From the NCBI GenBank assembly GCA_965229525.1, contig OZ245886.1, positions 3,348,001-3,412,000 on the forward strand: a stretch of DNA of 64,000 bases. The letters are read 5' to 3'. A model generated the notes under the pieces. That model made no database searches, was not told the DNA's origin, and was given only the letters and a program-made list of their open reading frames with translations. This document shows positions 8,146 to 17,114 of the stretch, in pieces. The position numbers and the translations under genes are program-made. The stretch's first letter is position 1, and every line of letters starts with the position of its first letter. Source of the DNA: HXMU1420-13 sp965229525 (lineage in GTDB: Bacteria; Bacteroidota; Rhodothermia; Balneolales; Balneolaceae).

Positions 8146-9492
8146 TTAGATGAAATTCGATATGATATTATACAGAATTGCAGCCGGACAGATTATATAT
8201 ATAAATACTGGCCATACTTTCGAGAATAAACTCTCTTTAATTCCTGCGAATCCATGTTCCATCTCGCTAAGTGCGGAATCTGTTCTCCATACAAGGGCTA
8301 CAAAAATACACGTTAGAACGCCACCTATTGGAAGCCCTAGATTACTGAAGATATAATCAAAGGAACCGATGAGAGATGGATAGAATGCAATCACAACTGA
8401 AAGGGCTGTAACTCCCAGACCAACGCTCCAGGCCGCTTTCTTACGAGGTACGTTGTGTTCGTCTATAACATATGCTACCGGAACTTCTAGAAGTGAAATT
8501 GTTGATGTAAGTGCAGCAATACTCAACAATAAGAAAAATACAACTCCAACTAGTAAACCAACGAAACCGCCGATTGAATGGAATAAAGCAGGGAGAATCT
8601 GGAATACCAAATCAGTACTAGAAGCAAGAGAGCCGCCAACGAAGATTTCTATTCCTGCAGCTTGTGCAGCATACATTGCTGGTAGAATTAAAAGACCTGC
8701 TAGGAATGCAATTCCAACATCGGCTAGTGTTACGAAAGCAGCAGCTTGTGGGATATTCTCTTTTTTACTTAGATAAGATCCATAAGTAATTAACGCACCC
8801 ATCCCAAGAGATAATGAGAAGAAAGCCTGACCCATAGCCGAGAAAATCAATCGTGCATTAATTTTGCTAAAATCCGGTAATAAATATTCACGTACACCAT
8901 TCATGGCACCAGGTTGAGTAAGTACATAGATTATCATTAAAACGATGATACCAATAAGTAGGGGCATCATAGTTTTAGTTGCTTTCTCAATACCATCACT
9001 AACCCCACCTGTAATGATTTTTATAGTTGCCAGCATAAAAACGGCGGCAATTATAGCATTTTTTAAGCCATTACCCGTATCAGAAAGAAGCTCTGCAGCA
9101 CCTGTCCATCCAATGAAATAAAAGATTTCTTCAAAGGCGAATCCAAATGCCCATCCTGCTATTACAGAATAGAACGAAAGTATCATGACACCACAAATAA
9201 CACCCCATAGTCCAACTAGTGGGAAAAACTTATTAGATGATAAAGCCTTGAATGCTCCAACAGGGTTCTTACCCGATTTTCTACCAATTGAAAGTTCGGC
9301 GACCATAACTGGAAAACCTATTAAAAACGTACAGAGCAGATAAATGATTAGATATGCTCCACCACCTTCTGTGGCAACTTTTGTTGGGAAACCCCAGATG
9401 TTACCCAGTCCAACAGCGGATCCTGCTGCTGCTAAAATAAAGCCTAATTTTGAATTCCAGGATCCACGTTCTGTTGATGATGATACTGCCAA
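8146..9492 (-). CDS. Sodium-dependent transporter, NSS (LeuT-fold) family
   Basis: An inner-membrane sodium symporter of the neurotransmitter:sodium symporter family, probably for an amino acid or related amine. The TM1 signature GSAVGLGNIWGFPT is at about residues 24-37, followed by GGGAYLIIYL and many further hydrophobic segments; length of 448 residues is that of bacterial NSS members with 11-12 helices. The arginine that forms the extracellular gate in LeuT (GNFLRFP) is replaced by glycine at position 34. It is a single gene between the GH13 gene and the efp promoter. The substrate cannot be inferred from sequence alone. Confidence 0.9.
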   Translation of the reverse strand: MAVSSSTERGSWNSKLGFILAAAGSAVGLGNIWGFPTKVATEGGGAYLIIYLLCTFLIGFPVMVAELSIGRKSGKNPVGAFKALSSNKFFPLVGLWGVICGVMILSFYSVIAGWAFGFAFEEIFYFIGWTGAAELLSDTGNGLKNAIIAAVFMLATIKIITGGVSDGIEKATKTMMPLLIGIIVLMIIYVLTQPGAMNGVREYLLPDFSKINARLIFSAMGQAFFSLSLGMGALITYGSYLSKKENIPQAAAFVTLADVGIAFLAGLLILPAMYAAQAAGIEIFVGGSLASSTDLVFQILPALFHSIGGFVGLLVGVVFFLLLSIAALTSTISLLEVPVAYVIDEHNVPRKKAAWSVGLGVTALSVVIAFYPSLIGSFDYIFSNLGLPIGGVLTCIFVALVWRTDSALSEMEHGFAGIKESLFSKVWPVFIYIICPAAILYNIISNFI

Positions 9493-9543
9493 GAGAGTTC
9501 CTCCAATATATTATGATGATAAGCGAGGAAAATATCTAAAAGA

Positions 9544-11571
9544 CTACTTCTTACGCAACTGTCTTAAAATAACTCCTGAAGAAGCCGGTACACGATACTG
9601 AGTTTTGATACTTCTAACACCTTTTGGGTCACATTTTAAATAATAAGCTACGATTTCCCATTCACCTTTAGGAAGATCAATTTTGTGGGATGTTTTGATA
9701 TTTCCATTTAAAGAAATGAAGTAATTGTAGGCATCACCACTGGACTTTCCGTCAATTGAAAAGGTAATGTGAAGCGGATCATTATAAACTTTGAACGCAA
9801 TATCACCAGGCTCTGATTTTCTCAGGGCAGGAGAGGCTAAGCGCAATTCAATTAATCCCTTGTAGTAGTCAAATAGGTCCTGGTTTTGTTTTATTTCATT
9901 GAAGTTTAACCAATTAGTCTCATTGTCTTTGTTGTAACTATCATGGTCTAATTTACCTACGTTGGGATCAATACCGTTATTATCAACTAATACTTTAGAA
10001 CGTCCCCATTCCTGACCTTCATGAATCATGGTAATTCCCTGACTCACAAACAATGCTAATGCACCAAGTTTGGCGATTTCAGTTTCCTTCTTATCTAAAT
10101 TAGTCGCTTCAGATTGATTGAAATAGACATGATTCTTCTTACTATGGTCTAAGGCAATTTTGATAAAATCTGCAAATGTATAGCCATCATGTGCTTCAAT
10201 ATAGTTAACCGAATGCCGGGATGTTTTAAATAAACCATGTTCTCCGGAACGTAATGTGCCTCGAATAAAATTTTCTAGAGCAAACCGGTTACATCCGTGA
10301 TGCCAGCTACCAAATAGTAAACCTTTATCGTTTATAGGGTCATAACCTTTAAATCCATTCCGAAGTTTGTCATTCCAGCTTGGCCAACCATGATCTGAGA
10401 ATCCGGATGGTTTGTATTCACCACCCCAAGGCTCGGCAATAAGAATAACATTTGGATTGATTTTTTCAGCTTCATCACGAATCATATCTATGGTTTCCCA
10501 ATCAATAATTCCAGCAAGATCGAACCTGAATCCATCGATATGATATTCAGTCATCCAATATTTAATGGATTCTACTATGAGTTTTCTTGAATATTCATTG
10601 CTTGTGTTGATATCATTACCAGTCCAGCTGTCATTAATATAATTACCATGATCATCAATTCGGAAATAATCGCCTTTGGCTGTGTACTTCAACGGATTAA
10701 GGTCATACTGCGAAGCATGATTATACACTACATCCATTAGTACAGTGATATTTTCTTTGTGTAGTTGATTGACTACCTGCTTTAATTCATTGACTGCGTG
10801 TATATTACGACCAACAACGGAACCATGAGTTATATTACCATCAGATGCATATATCGTCTCCGGGGCCATAAAAAATGAGGTCATATAACCCCAGTGATTC
10901 TTTGCATGTGTGTTCCAGGAATTTCTTAACCCGGTTGCAATGGTTGCATCAAAAGGGGGTTCCCAATAAGCAAAATTTTGAAGTGGCAAGAACTCAACGC
11001 AATTTACCCCGAGTTTCTTGAGGTGTTTGATTCCTCCAACCTCGGCTTGCCAAAAATCATTATAAATTCCCTGAACGTATGTTTTGGCAGAGGAGTGAGC
11101 CACCATATCCTTGATATGAGCTTCATAAATGATCAAATCTCTAGGATCTGATACACGTTCAAAATCTTTGTCTTCCCATTCAAAGTCTGGAATTTCAGCT
11201 ATGAGGGTCTTGGCAAATCCCATAAAATGGTTCCTGGAAGTAACATGCTTACTCCAGGGATCTGCTATGTAATTTTTTGACTTCTCGAAATCAGCAGATT
11301 GTTCCTTCTTTTCGAGATTATAGGCATACCATTTACCTACAATATCTTTTGATGGACAGAAGTAATTCCAGATTCCCTCATCTCCTTTTATCATATTAAA
11401 ATAGGTGCCATATAGATGCTCATACTCATCGAATACAACGATTTGAACATCATCAGCTTTTGGAGAAAACAATCTGAATACGACACCATCTTTAAGAATG
11501 GTATAGCCTAGTTCGTAGTCAACAAAATTGATGGTGCGGGTTTTTCTCTCTTTGAGTTTTATTGCCGCCAT
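9544..11571 (-). CDS. GH13 glycogen/starch debranching-type enzyme (pullulanase/isoamylase-like)
   Basis: A cytoplasmic alpha-glucan hydrolase: no signal peptide, an N-terminal CBM48-like sandwich (residues about 20-95) and a GH13 barrel. The four GH13 regions are visible: DVVYNHA, GFRFDLAG with nucleophile D351, IAEPWG with acid E380, and YIEAHDG with D462. Length is 675 residues from the chosen start. The longer frame opens at 11613 but overlaps metG by 41 bases; the ATG chosen here lies one base after the metG stop and fits a metG-linked operon. It lacks the YNWGYDP signature of type I pullulanases (NHWGYMT instead), so the exact branch specificity is uncertain. Confidence 0.85.
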   Translation of the reverse strand: MAAIKLKERKTRTINFVDYELGYTILKDGVVFRLFSPKADDVQIVVFDEYEHLYGTYFNMIKGDEGIWNYFCPSKDIVGKWYAYNLEKKEQSADFEKSKNYIADPWSKHVTSRNHFMGFAKTLIAEIPDFEWEDKDFERVSDPRDLIIYEAHIKDMVAHSSAKTYVQGIYNDFWQAEVGGIKHLKKLGVNCVEFLPLQNFAYWEPPFDATIATGLRNSWNTHAKNHWGYMTSFFMAPETIYASDGNITHGSVVGRNIHAVNELKQVVNQLHKENITVLMDVVYNHASQYDLNPLKYTAKGDYFRIDDHGNYINDSWTGNDINTSNEYSRKLIVESIKYWMTEYHIDGFRFDLAGIIDWETIDMIRDEAEKINPNVILIAEPWGGEYKPSGFSDHGWPSWNDKLRNGFKGYDPINDKGLLFGSWHHGCNRFALENFIRGTLRSGEHGLFKTSRHSVNYIEAHDGYTFADFIKIALDHSKKNHVYFNQSEATNLDKKETEIAKLGALALFVSQGITMIHEGQEWGRSKVLVDNNGIDPNVGKLDHDSYNKDNETNWLNFNEIKQNQDLFDYYKGLIELRLASPALRKSEPGDIAFKVYNDPLHITFSIDGKSSGDAYNYFISLNGNIKTSHKIDLPKGEWEIVAYYLKCDPKGVRSIKTQYRVPASSGVILRQLRKK

Positions 11572-11572
11572 T

Positions 11573-13606
11573 TCAGGAGATAGTACTACCATTTTCGGCC
11601 TCGGTCTCGACAAATTTTAAATTGCCTTCACTGTCTTCGGCCATCAAAATCATACCTTTGCTTACTACTCCCATTAATTTTTTTGGAGCCAGATTTGCCA
11701 CCACACAAACTTTTTGCCCAACTAACGCAGATTCGTCAACATGTTTGGCAATTCCAGAAACTATAGTACGCTTTTCGATGCCTATATCGACATGAAGCTT
11801 AAGTAATTTATCGGACTTTGGAATGCGTTCTGAAGAAATAATTTCACCTGCTCGTACATCAATTTTCATGAAATCATCAAAGTTGATGTTTTCTTTTAGC
11901 GCCGGAAATTGACTTTGAGGTTCACTCGCTGCAGCTCGATCTTCCAATCTCTTAATTTGTGCTTCGATTTGTTCGTCTTCAACTTTTGTGAATAGTACTT
12001 CGCCTTGTTCAATGAAGGTTCCGCTTTCAATCAAATGATCAGAAATATCATTCCAGCCAAGATCATTAGTGAGAGATAGTTGTGATCGGAGTATTTTCAT
12101 CGAATCGGGAAGTACAGGCTCTAAAAGCAGAGATAAAGCTGCACAAAGTTGAATACTAACATAGAGTGTGTTATCACAAGCCTGTTGATTTTCTTTTCGT
12201 GTTTTCCAGGGTTCTGTCTCGGTGAAATACTTATTTCCAATTCTAGCTAAGTTTAGACTTTCCTGAATTGCTTCTTTAAACTTAAAAGCTTCGTAAGCAG
12301 CTTCAATTTTTTCTTTTTGTTGATTAATGGCTGCTAGAGCATCTAAATCAGTTTGAGAAGGATTTATGAGCTCTGGAACTTTACTTTCTGCAAATTTTGC
12401 TGTGAAAGACAGTGCTCTAAATACAAAATTACCAAGCACTGCTGCTAGTTCATTATTGACCCTAGCTTGAAAATCCTTCCAAGAGAAATCGGAATCTTTG
12501 CTTTCAGGAAGAGTCGTTCCTAATGCATATCGAAGTAAATCTGGTTTGAAATCCTCCAAATATTCATGCAACCAAACCGCCCAACCTCGTGAAGTAGAAA
12601 GCTTTTTGCCTTCAAGATTCAGAAATTCATTAGCCGGCACATTCTTAGGCAGTACATAATCTCCATGTTCCATAAGCATAATTGGGAACATGATGCAGTG
12701 GAAAACAATATTGTCCTTTCCGATAAAGTGATAAAGCTCGCAATCCTGGTTTTGCCAATACTCTTTCCATTGATCAGGATTTCCTTGTTCTTGCGCCCAT
12801 TCTTTGGTGGCCGATATATATCCAATTGGAGCATCAAACCACACATATAACACTTTTCCTGTGGCTTCATCCAGAGGAACCGGAACTCCCCAGCTCAAAT
12901 CACGAGTAGCTGCACGATCTGCAAGTCCGTCAGTTAGCCAACTCTTAACCTGACCCATTACATTGGGTTTCCAACCTTCTCGTGTACCCAGCCATGCTTC
13001 TAGTTTGGGCTGAATATCACCCAAAGGCATATACCAGTGTTCTGTTTCTTTTACCTCGGGTTTCTCACCTGACAGCGCACTCACTGGATTAATTAATTCT
13101 GTAGGAGAGAGACTAGTTCCACAATTCTCGCATTGATCTCCGTAGGCCTCTTCAAATCCACAATTTGGGCAAGTTCCTTTTACATAACGATCCGGCAGAA
13201 ACATGTCCTTTTTGGGATCATACAACTGTTTCTCCGTCTTCTTTTTGAAGAAACCTTTATCATATAATGTTGTGAAAATCTCTTGCGAAGTCTCATGATG
13301 AACCGAAGAGGAAGTTCTCCCATAGTAATCGAAGGAAATACCGAAATCTTCGAATACCTTCTTATTCATTTCATGATATCGATCTACAATATCCTGTGGT
13401 TGAACACCTTCTTTTTCCGCCGCAATGGTAATGGGAACACCATGTTCATCTGATCCACAAATGAATACAATATCATCGCCTTTTAATCGCTTGTAGCGTA
13501 CATATAAATCGGGAGTAAGGTAAGCTCCAGCTAAATGCCCCAAATGAAGGGGGCCGTTTGCATAGGGAAGAGCCGCCGTAACTAAAATCTTTTTCTTTTC
13601 TTGCAT
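11573..13606 (-). CDS. metG: Methionyl-tRNA synthetase with C-terminal tRNA-binding domain
   Basis: MetG charges tRNA(Met). The class I HIGH-type motif is HLGH at residues 21-24 and the KMSKS-type loop is KLSTS at 335-339. A zinc knuckle is formed by C146, C149, C159 and C162 (CPNCG and CENCG). From about residue 565 the protein has an EMAP-II/Trbp111-like OB fold (FMKIDVRAGEI, VANLAPKKLMG), which binds tRNA and promotes dimerisation. At 677 residues it is the long bacterial form. The GH13 gene follows with a one-base gap, and no close upstream gene exists, so metG probably leads this transcript. Confidence 0.97.
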   Translation of the reverse strand: MQEKKKILVTAALPYANGPLHLGHLAGAYLTPDLYVRYKRLKGDDIVFICGSDEHGVPITIAAEKEGVQPQDIVDRYHEMNKKVFEDFGISFDYYGRTSSSVHHETSQEIFTTLYDKGFFKKKTEKQLYDPKKDMFLPDRYVKGTCPNCGFEEAYGDQCENCGTSLSPTELINPVSALSGEKPEVKETEHWYMPLGDIQPKLEAWLGTREGWKPNVMGQVKSWLTDGLADRAATRDLSWGVPVPLDEATGKVLYVWFDAPIGYISATKEWAQEQGNPDQWKEYWQNQDCELYHFIGKDNIVFHCIMFPIMLMEHGDYVLPKNVPANEFLNLEGKKLSTSRGWAVWLHEYLEDFKPDLLRYALGTTLPESKDSDFSWKDFQARVNNELAAVLGNFVFRALSFTAKFAESKVPELINPSQTDLDALAAINQQKEKIEAAYEAFKFKEAIQESLNLARIGNKYFTETEPWKTRKENQQACDNTLYVSIQLCAALSLLLEPVLPDSMKILRSQLSLTNDLGWNDISDHLIESGTFIEQGEVLFTKVEDEQIEAQIKRLEDRAAASEPQSQFPALKENINFDDFMKIDVRAGEIISSERIPKSDKLLKLHVDIGIEKRTIVSGIAKHVDESALVGQKVCVVANLAPKKLMGVVSKGMILMAEDSEGNLKFVETEAENGSTIS

Positions 13607-13786
13607 GAAACCTTTAAGAGAACAACTATATACTTAGTTCAAAATTGAAGATACTGAAAGGTAGGGTTAATTATGAAAGGTGAATTTTTGAATTTGTTAA
13701 ATAGTTAAGTACCTGTTTATTAATACTTAAAATTTAATATAGTACTAAGTCTAAATGGATTTTAGTTTCAAATATTATGGTCACTT

Positions 13787-14017
13787 TTGACTTCAAGTGC
13801 TTTTGCTGCTTTTCTAATATTTATTGGAAGAAACTTTACCCTCGTTCCGAAGGTCAACATTTGGAAACCTGTGCGGAACTTGATTCAGTATGCAGTGCAA
13901 GAAGCTCCTACTTTCGGATATAAGTATGAAAAACTAGTGAATCTCGAAAATGATGTATTAAATCATCAATTCAAAATTCAGGTGTTTTTGCATGAGCTTA
14001 AAATGCTTATCAAATGA
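13787..14017 (+). pseudogene. Possible decayed 3' fragment of an ORF6N/antirepressor-type gene
   Basis: The 350-base stretch between metG and the toxin gene holds only this short frame, opening at a TTG and overlapping the end of vapC by 60 bases on the opposite strand. Its last 30 residues (KLVNLENDVLNHQF then KIQVFLHELKMLIK) resemble the coiled C-terminus of ORF6N-type phage-related proteins, where a K-L-E-x-L-E heptad is followed by IQxIFxxLKxL. The N-terminal part is not recognisable. I infer a degraded remnant at most; it may equally be a chance frame. No promoter or terminator is evident in the stretch. Confidence 0.2.
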
Positions 14018-14344
14018 GAATAATGTGAGTTTGTGCTGAATTACCTGATTAATAATTAACAGATCGGGAATTCCAACATTGTTAATTCCATGTTGAAGAT
14101 TATTTAACTGATACTCACGAATTATTTCCCAGTCTATATTTAGCGGGATTTTATTTATAGCATTCAACTCTTCAACTACACTTTCGTGGTTTTGGTGAAT
14201 TATAAATGGAGTGAGTTCGGTAAGTATTAATTCGTTAATACAAATCAAATCTTCCTCGATTAGTCTATCAAGGATTTCATTTTCTCCTGATTTGAAATAA
14301 TCAATCCATACAGAGGAGTCCACCAAAACCTGATAACTTTGCAT
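13958..14344 (-). CDS. vapC: PIN-domain toxin, VapC type
   Basis: A small endoribonuclease toxin of a type II toxin-antitoxin pair; VapC toxins usually cleave tRNA or rRNA. The full acidic quartet of the PIN fold is visible: D9 in VDSSVWIDYF, E43 in LTELTPF, D94 in GIPDLLI and D112 in FSFDKHF, so the protein looks catalytically intact. Length (128 residues) is typical. The start overlaps the antitoxin stop by one base (TAATG), so synthesis should be coupled to the antitoxin. Confidence 0.9.
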   Translation of the reverse strand: MQSYQVLVDSSVWIDYFKSGENEILDRLIEEDLICINELILTELTPFIIHQNHESVVEELNAINKIPLNIDWEIIREYQLNNLQHGINNVGIPDLLIINQVIQHKLTLFSFDKHFKLMQKHLNFELMI

Positions 14345-14535
14345 TATCGTTTTCGGATTAGATCAAGATCAATGTTTAAGTCAATAGTGCCTTTTCGCGT
14401 TAGTAAACGCTTGCGCTTAGCTCTCTTAATTTGACTCCTAAGCGCTTCATTAACCGCTTGATTCTTAGTTTTAGCACCTGTTAAACTCATTACTTCTTCC
14501 AGTAAATCTTGTTGAATGTCAATGGTTGTGCGCAT
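14344..14535 (-). CDS. vapB: VapB-type antitoxin
   Basis: A 63-residue antitoxin that should neutralise the adjacent PIN toxin and repress the operon. The N-terminus MRTTIDIQQDLLEEVM followed by TGAKTKNQAVNEALR is the ribbon-helix-helix pattern of the VapB (DUF2191) family; the charged C-terminal tail (from about residue 38) would wrap the toxin. It is the first gene of the pair. AT-rich direct and inverted motifs (TGATGTATTGATGCATAATTAATGA region, 14541-14566) just upstream could be the autoregulatory operator, though this is inference. Confidence 0.88.
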   Translation of the reverse strand: MRTTIDIQQDLLEEVMSLTGAKTKNQAVNEALRSQIKRAKRKRLLTRKGTIDLNIDLDLIRKR

Positions 14536-14788
14536 AATTTATGATGTATTGATGCATAATTAATGATTCAAATTAAGATATTTTACTAATTAGTACAATG
14601 TGCTAAACTAACATAATGAGGATATTTTGTGGTCCTAACTATAGCACAATCCAGTCAGATGCTTGAACCAGTTTTGAATTCTGATTTCATCAATGAATCG
14701 TTGATCCTTCGGCAATAGTCCTTCTTCCAAATTATTATTCGGCGGACAGGCCTCAGGATTGTAGAAGTTAGATAATTCGATAACTAAC

Positions 14789-14820
14789 ACACCCCTAAAT
14801 CCCCTTTCAAGAGGGGACTT
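14789..14820. repeat. Hairpin repeat of the CCCCTAAATCCCC type
   Basis: The stretch contains ACCCCTAAATCCCC followed by a 6-bp stem-loop TCCCCT...AGGGGA. Sequences of this form are common interspersed intergenic repeats in Bacteroidota genomes. It sits 40 bases after the abgT stop (abgT reads leftward) and could also act as a 3' end stabiliser. Confidence 0.5.
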
Positions 14821-14830
14821 TTACTTTGGT

Positions 14831-14847
14831 CGTTCGTCAACCGTCGT
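14831..14847. repeat. Left arm of short inverted repeat flanking abgT
   Basis: CGTTCGTCAACCGTCGT here is the reverse complement, apart from one mismatch and a four-base gap, of the sequence at 16490-16512 on the other side of the abgT gene. It lies ten bases beyond the abgT stop. Confidence 0.5.
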
Positions 14848-14856
14848 TTGTCTTCA

Positions 14857-16422
14857 TTACATCGCAGGATATACGTAATTCGCTTCGAAGCTAAGAGGTA
14901 TTCCGATCCACCAGTAAAGAAGTAGGAAGATGGTCCATGCTATTCCAAAGATGATGGAGTATGGAAGCATCATCGAAATCAGGGTTCCAATCCCAGTATT
15001 CTTCACGTAGCGTTGACAGAATACTACCACAAGTGGGAAGTAAGGAAGTAAAGGAGTGATAATATTAGAAACTGAATCACCTACGCGGTAAGCAGCTTGA
15101 GTTAAATCAGGAGAGATGCCTAATTGCATTAACATCGGAACAAAGATCGGGGCAATTAGTGCCCATTTTGCGGATGCTGATCCAACCAATAAGTTCACAG
15201 ATGCACTTAAGATTATAATCCCGACAATAGTAATCTGACCCGGAAGTGCCAACGACTGAAGGAAATTAGCCCCTTTTAGAGCAACTAAAAGACCGATATT
15301 AGAAGTAGCAAAAGCATCAATAAATAACGCACAGAAGAAAGCCATCACAATATAGTAACCCATACTTTGCATCGACTTCGACATGCTATCGATCATGTCT
15401 TTCGATTTGGTGTATTTACCAGAAGCAAAACCATAAACAACTCCTGGAATTAGAAGTAATACAAAGATCAATGGAACAATTGCTTGCATTAATGGGGCAT
15501 TGAAAGATGTGAGGCTTAATTCGTTTGGATCAATCATTCCTGGTCCACGAAGGGCAGAATCAGCTGGGATTGCCCAAACAATTAATCCTATTACACCCAC
15601 TACCATTGCGATAAGTCCCATCCAGAAAGCACGACTTTCTTTTTCAGTCACATCTTCCATTTGAGGCATACCGTCTTCATCACCATCGATTTCAGTTTTG
15701 GATAATCGAGGTTCAACAATTTTATCTGTTACATACCAGCCAACAGTAATAATCAAAAGAGAAGAAATAGCAGTGAAATAGAAATTATTTAGTGGGTTTA
15801 GGTTGATTTCAGGATCCAAAATCTGAGCAGCCTCCAAAGTGAAACTCATGATTAGTGGATCAATCGCTGATGGAATAAAATTGGCAGAAAATCCACCAGA
15901 AACCCCTGCAAATGCTGCAGCAATACCAGCAAGAGGATGTCGTCCTGCTGCATAAAAAATTACACCACCAAGCGGAATTACAAGTACATAACCAGCATCA
16001 GCTGCTGTATGACTAACTATACCAATGAGAATCAGCATGGGAGTGATTAACATCTTTGGCGTGGAATTCAGAAGCTTTTTTAAACCGGCATCAATCCATC
16101 CAGAATTCTCAGCAACACCAACACCAAGCATGGCTACTAAAACAATTCCTAGTGGAGCAAATCCGGTGAATGTTCCAACCATTGTTGCTAAGAAATTTGC
16201 TAAAGCTGCTCCGGTAAGAAGGTTGTTTACGTTAAGTGGATCACCTGTTCTGGGGTGAACTTCACCGAAATCGATAGGAGCGAGAATTGCTGAAAGAATC
16301 CATACAATTACCATTAAATAGAAGAATAAAATGGCTGGATCTGGAAGTTTATTACCTGCTCTTTCAATGCTGTTAAGTAATCTATTTAACAAAGAATTAG
16401 ATGCGGCTTCAGTACTCATCAA
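14857..16422 (-). CDS. AbgT-family transporter (p-aminobenzoyl-glutamate importer / MtrF-like)
   Basis: An inner-membrane transporter of the AbgT family; characterised members import p-aminobenzoyl-glutamate (AbgT, with catabolic AbgAB) or export sulfonamides (MtrF, YdaH). The N-terminus ERAGNKLPDPAILFFYL and the segments GVAENSGWIDAGLKK, SHTAADAGYVLVIPLG and SASAKWALIAPIFVPM are characteristic, and length (521 residues, at least nine hydrophobic helices) fits. No abgA or abgB hydrolase is adjacent. The gene is bounded on both sides by short inverted repeats, and stands alone, so it may be a recently moved or shuffled unit; substrate remains open. Confidence 0.9.
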   Translation of the reverse strand: MMSTEAASNSLLNRLLNSIERAGNKLPDPAILFFYLMVIVWILSAILAPIDFGEVHPRTGDPLNVNNLLTGAALANFLATMVGTFTGFAPLGIVLVAMLGVGVAENSGWIDAGLKKLLNSTPKMLITPMLILIGIVSHTAADAGYVLVIPLGGVIFYAAGRHPLAGIAAAFAGVSGGFSANFIPSAIDPLIMSFTLEAAQILDPEINLNPLNNFYFTAISSLLIITVGWYVTDKIVEPRLSKTEIDGDEDGMPQMEDVTEKESRAFWMGLIAMVVGVIGLIVWAIPADSALRGPGMIDPNELSLTSFNAPLMQAIVPLIFVLLLIPGVVYGFASGKYTKSKDMIDSMSKSMQSMGYYIVMAFFCALFIDAFATSNIGLLVALKGANFLQSLALPGQITIVGIIILSASVNLLVGSASAKWALIAPIFVPMLMQLGISPDLTQAAYRVGDSVSNIITPLLPYFPLVVVFCQRYVKNTGIGTLISMMLPYSIIFGIAWTIFLLLYWWIGIPLSFEANYVYPAM

Positions 16423-16488
16423 TAAGTTAGGTTGGATTTAAAGTTGGCTTAAAATAAGTGCTTTACGGCTTTAGGCAAGAATAAATTT

Positions 16489-16513
16489 ACGACGATTGAC
16501 CGATGACGAACGG
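16489..16513. repeat. Right arm of short inverted repeat flanking abgT
   Basis: ACGACGATTGAC followed by GACGAACGG pairs as an inverted copy with 14831-14847. Related CGTCGTTCG-rich sequence continues into the end of the neighbouring methyltransferase gene, so the repeat is locally amplified. Confidence 0.5.
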
Positions 16514-16516
16514 TTT

Positions 16517-17080
16517 TCAGTCATCATTCGTCGTTCGCCCTTTATCTTTCTCACAAAATTTCTGAAGAAGTGCGTAAAGAGTCACACCCGTTGCAACAGA
16601 TACATTCAGAGAGTGTTTATGTCCATACTGTGGAATAGCAATAAATTGATCGACTAGAGGGAGGATTTCGTCTTCAATTCCAGATACTTCATTACCCATC
16701 ACAATGCAGATTTTATCATCTGATGAAATCTCTAAATCCAACATAGAAATACTTACATCTGTTTGTTCAAGACCCAAGATTAAAAATCCAGCAAGCTTTA
16801 AGGATTGAATCTCCGCACTCACGTCGTCGACAAAACGCCAATGAACATATTCTTCTGCGCCAATGGCTGTTTTGGTGATTTCATCTCTTGGTGGAGTTGG
16901 AGAATATCCGGATAAAATTATTTCAGAGATTCCGAATGCATCTGAAGAACGAAACACAGACCCAACATTATGCAAACTTCGAATGTTATGAAGTATCACC
17001 TTTACATGATTCATTCCTTCTGGTGGAGATTTGGCGAGATTTTCTAGGAGTATTTCTTTGGTCGATAATTTTCTGGTCAT
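16517..17080 (-). CDS. SpoU/TrmH-family RNA 2'-O-methyltransferase
   Basis: A SPOUT-fold methyltransferase that modifies ribose 2'-OH in tRNA or rRNA using S-adenosylmethionine. The three motifs are visible: N-x-R region NIRSLHNVGSVFR (about 31-44), IVMGNEVSGI (about 126-135) and the knot SLNVSVATGVTLY (about 157-169). It has no N-terminal L30e-like RNA-binding domain, consistent with the short TrmH/TrmL type. The last residues, GRTTNDD, are encoded by the CGTCGTTCG-type repeat also found near abgT, so the native C-terminus may have been replaced. Exact RNA target cannot be told. Confidence 0.88.
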   Translation of the reverse strand: MTRKLSTKEILLENLAKSPPEGMNHVKVILHNIRSLHNVGSVFRSSDAFGISEIILSGYSPTPPRDEITKTAIGAEEYVHWRFVDDVSAEIQSLKLAGFLILGLEQTDVSISMLDLEISSDDKICIVMGNEVSGIEDEILPLVDQFIAIPQYGHKHSLNVSVATGVTLYALLQKFCEKDKGRTTNDD

Positions 17081-17098
17081 ACCGGAAGGTCATAGTGT

Positions 17099-17114
17099 CC
17101 CGAAAGCTTTCGGG
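17099..17114. repeat. 16-base perfect palindrome upstream of the methyltransferase gene
   Basis: CCCGAAAGCTTTCGGG is perfectly self-complementary and is followed by GGGTCAGCATCTTGA, which contains the TCAGCATCT core of the GTCAT-type repeats further along the window. It lies in the divergent spacer between the methyltransferase and the MFS gene. It could be a repeat element or an operator; the repeat reading is preferred because of the shared core. Confidence 0.45.

Larger units (their letters stand above)
14536..14856. other. Gene-free 320-base spacer with repeat fragments
   Basis: No coding frame with recognisable content is present. The left part (up to about 14640) is very AT-rich and probably carries the vapBC promoter and operator. 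The right part holds a hairpin-forming CCCCTAAATCCCC repeat and one arm of an inverted repeat whose partner lies beyond the abgT gene. No tRNA or clear terminator is seen. Confidence 0.6.
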
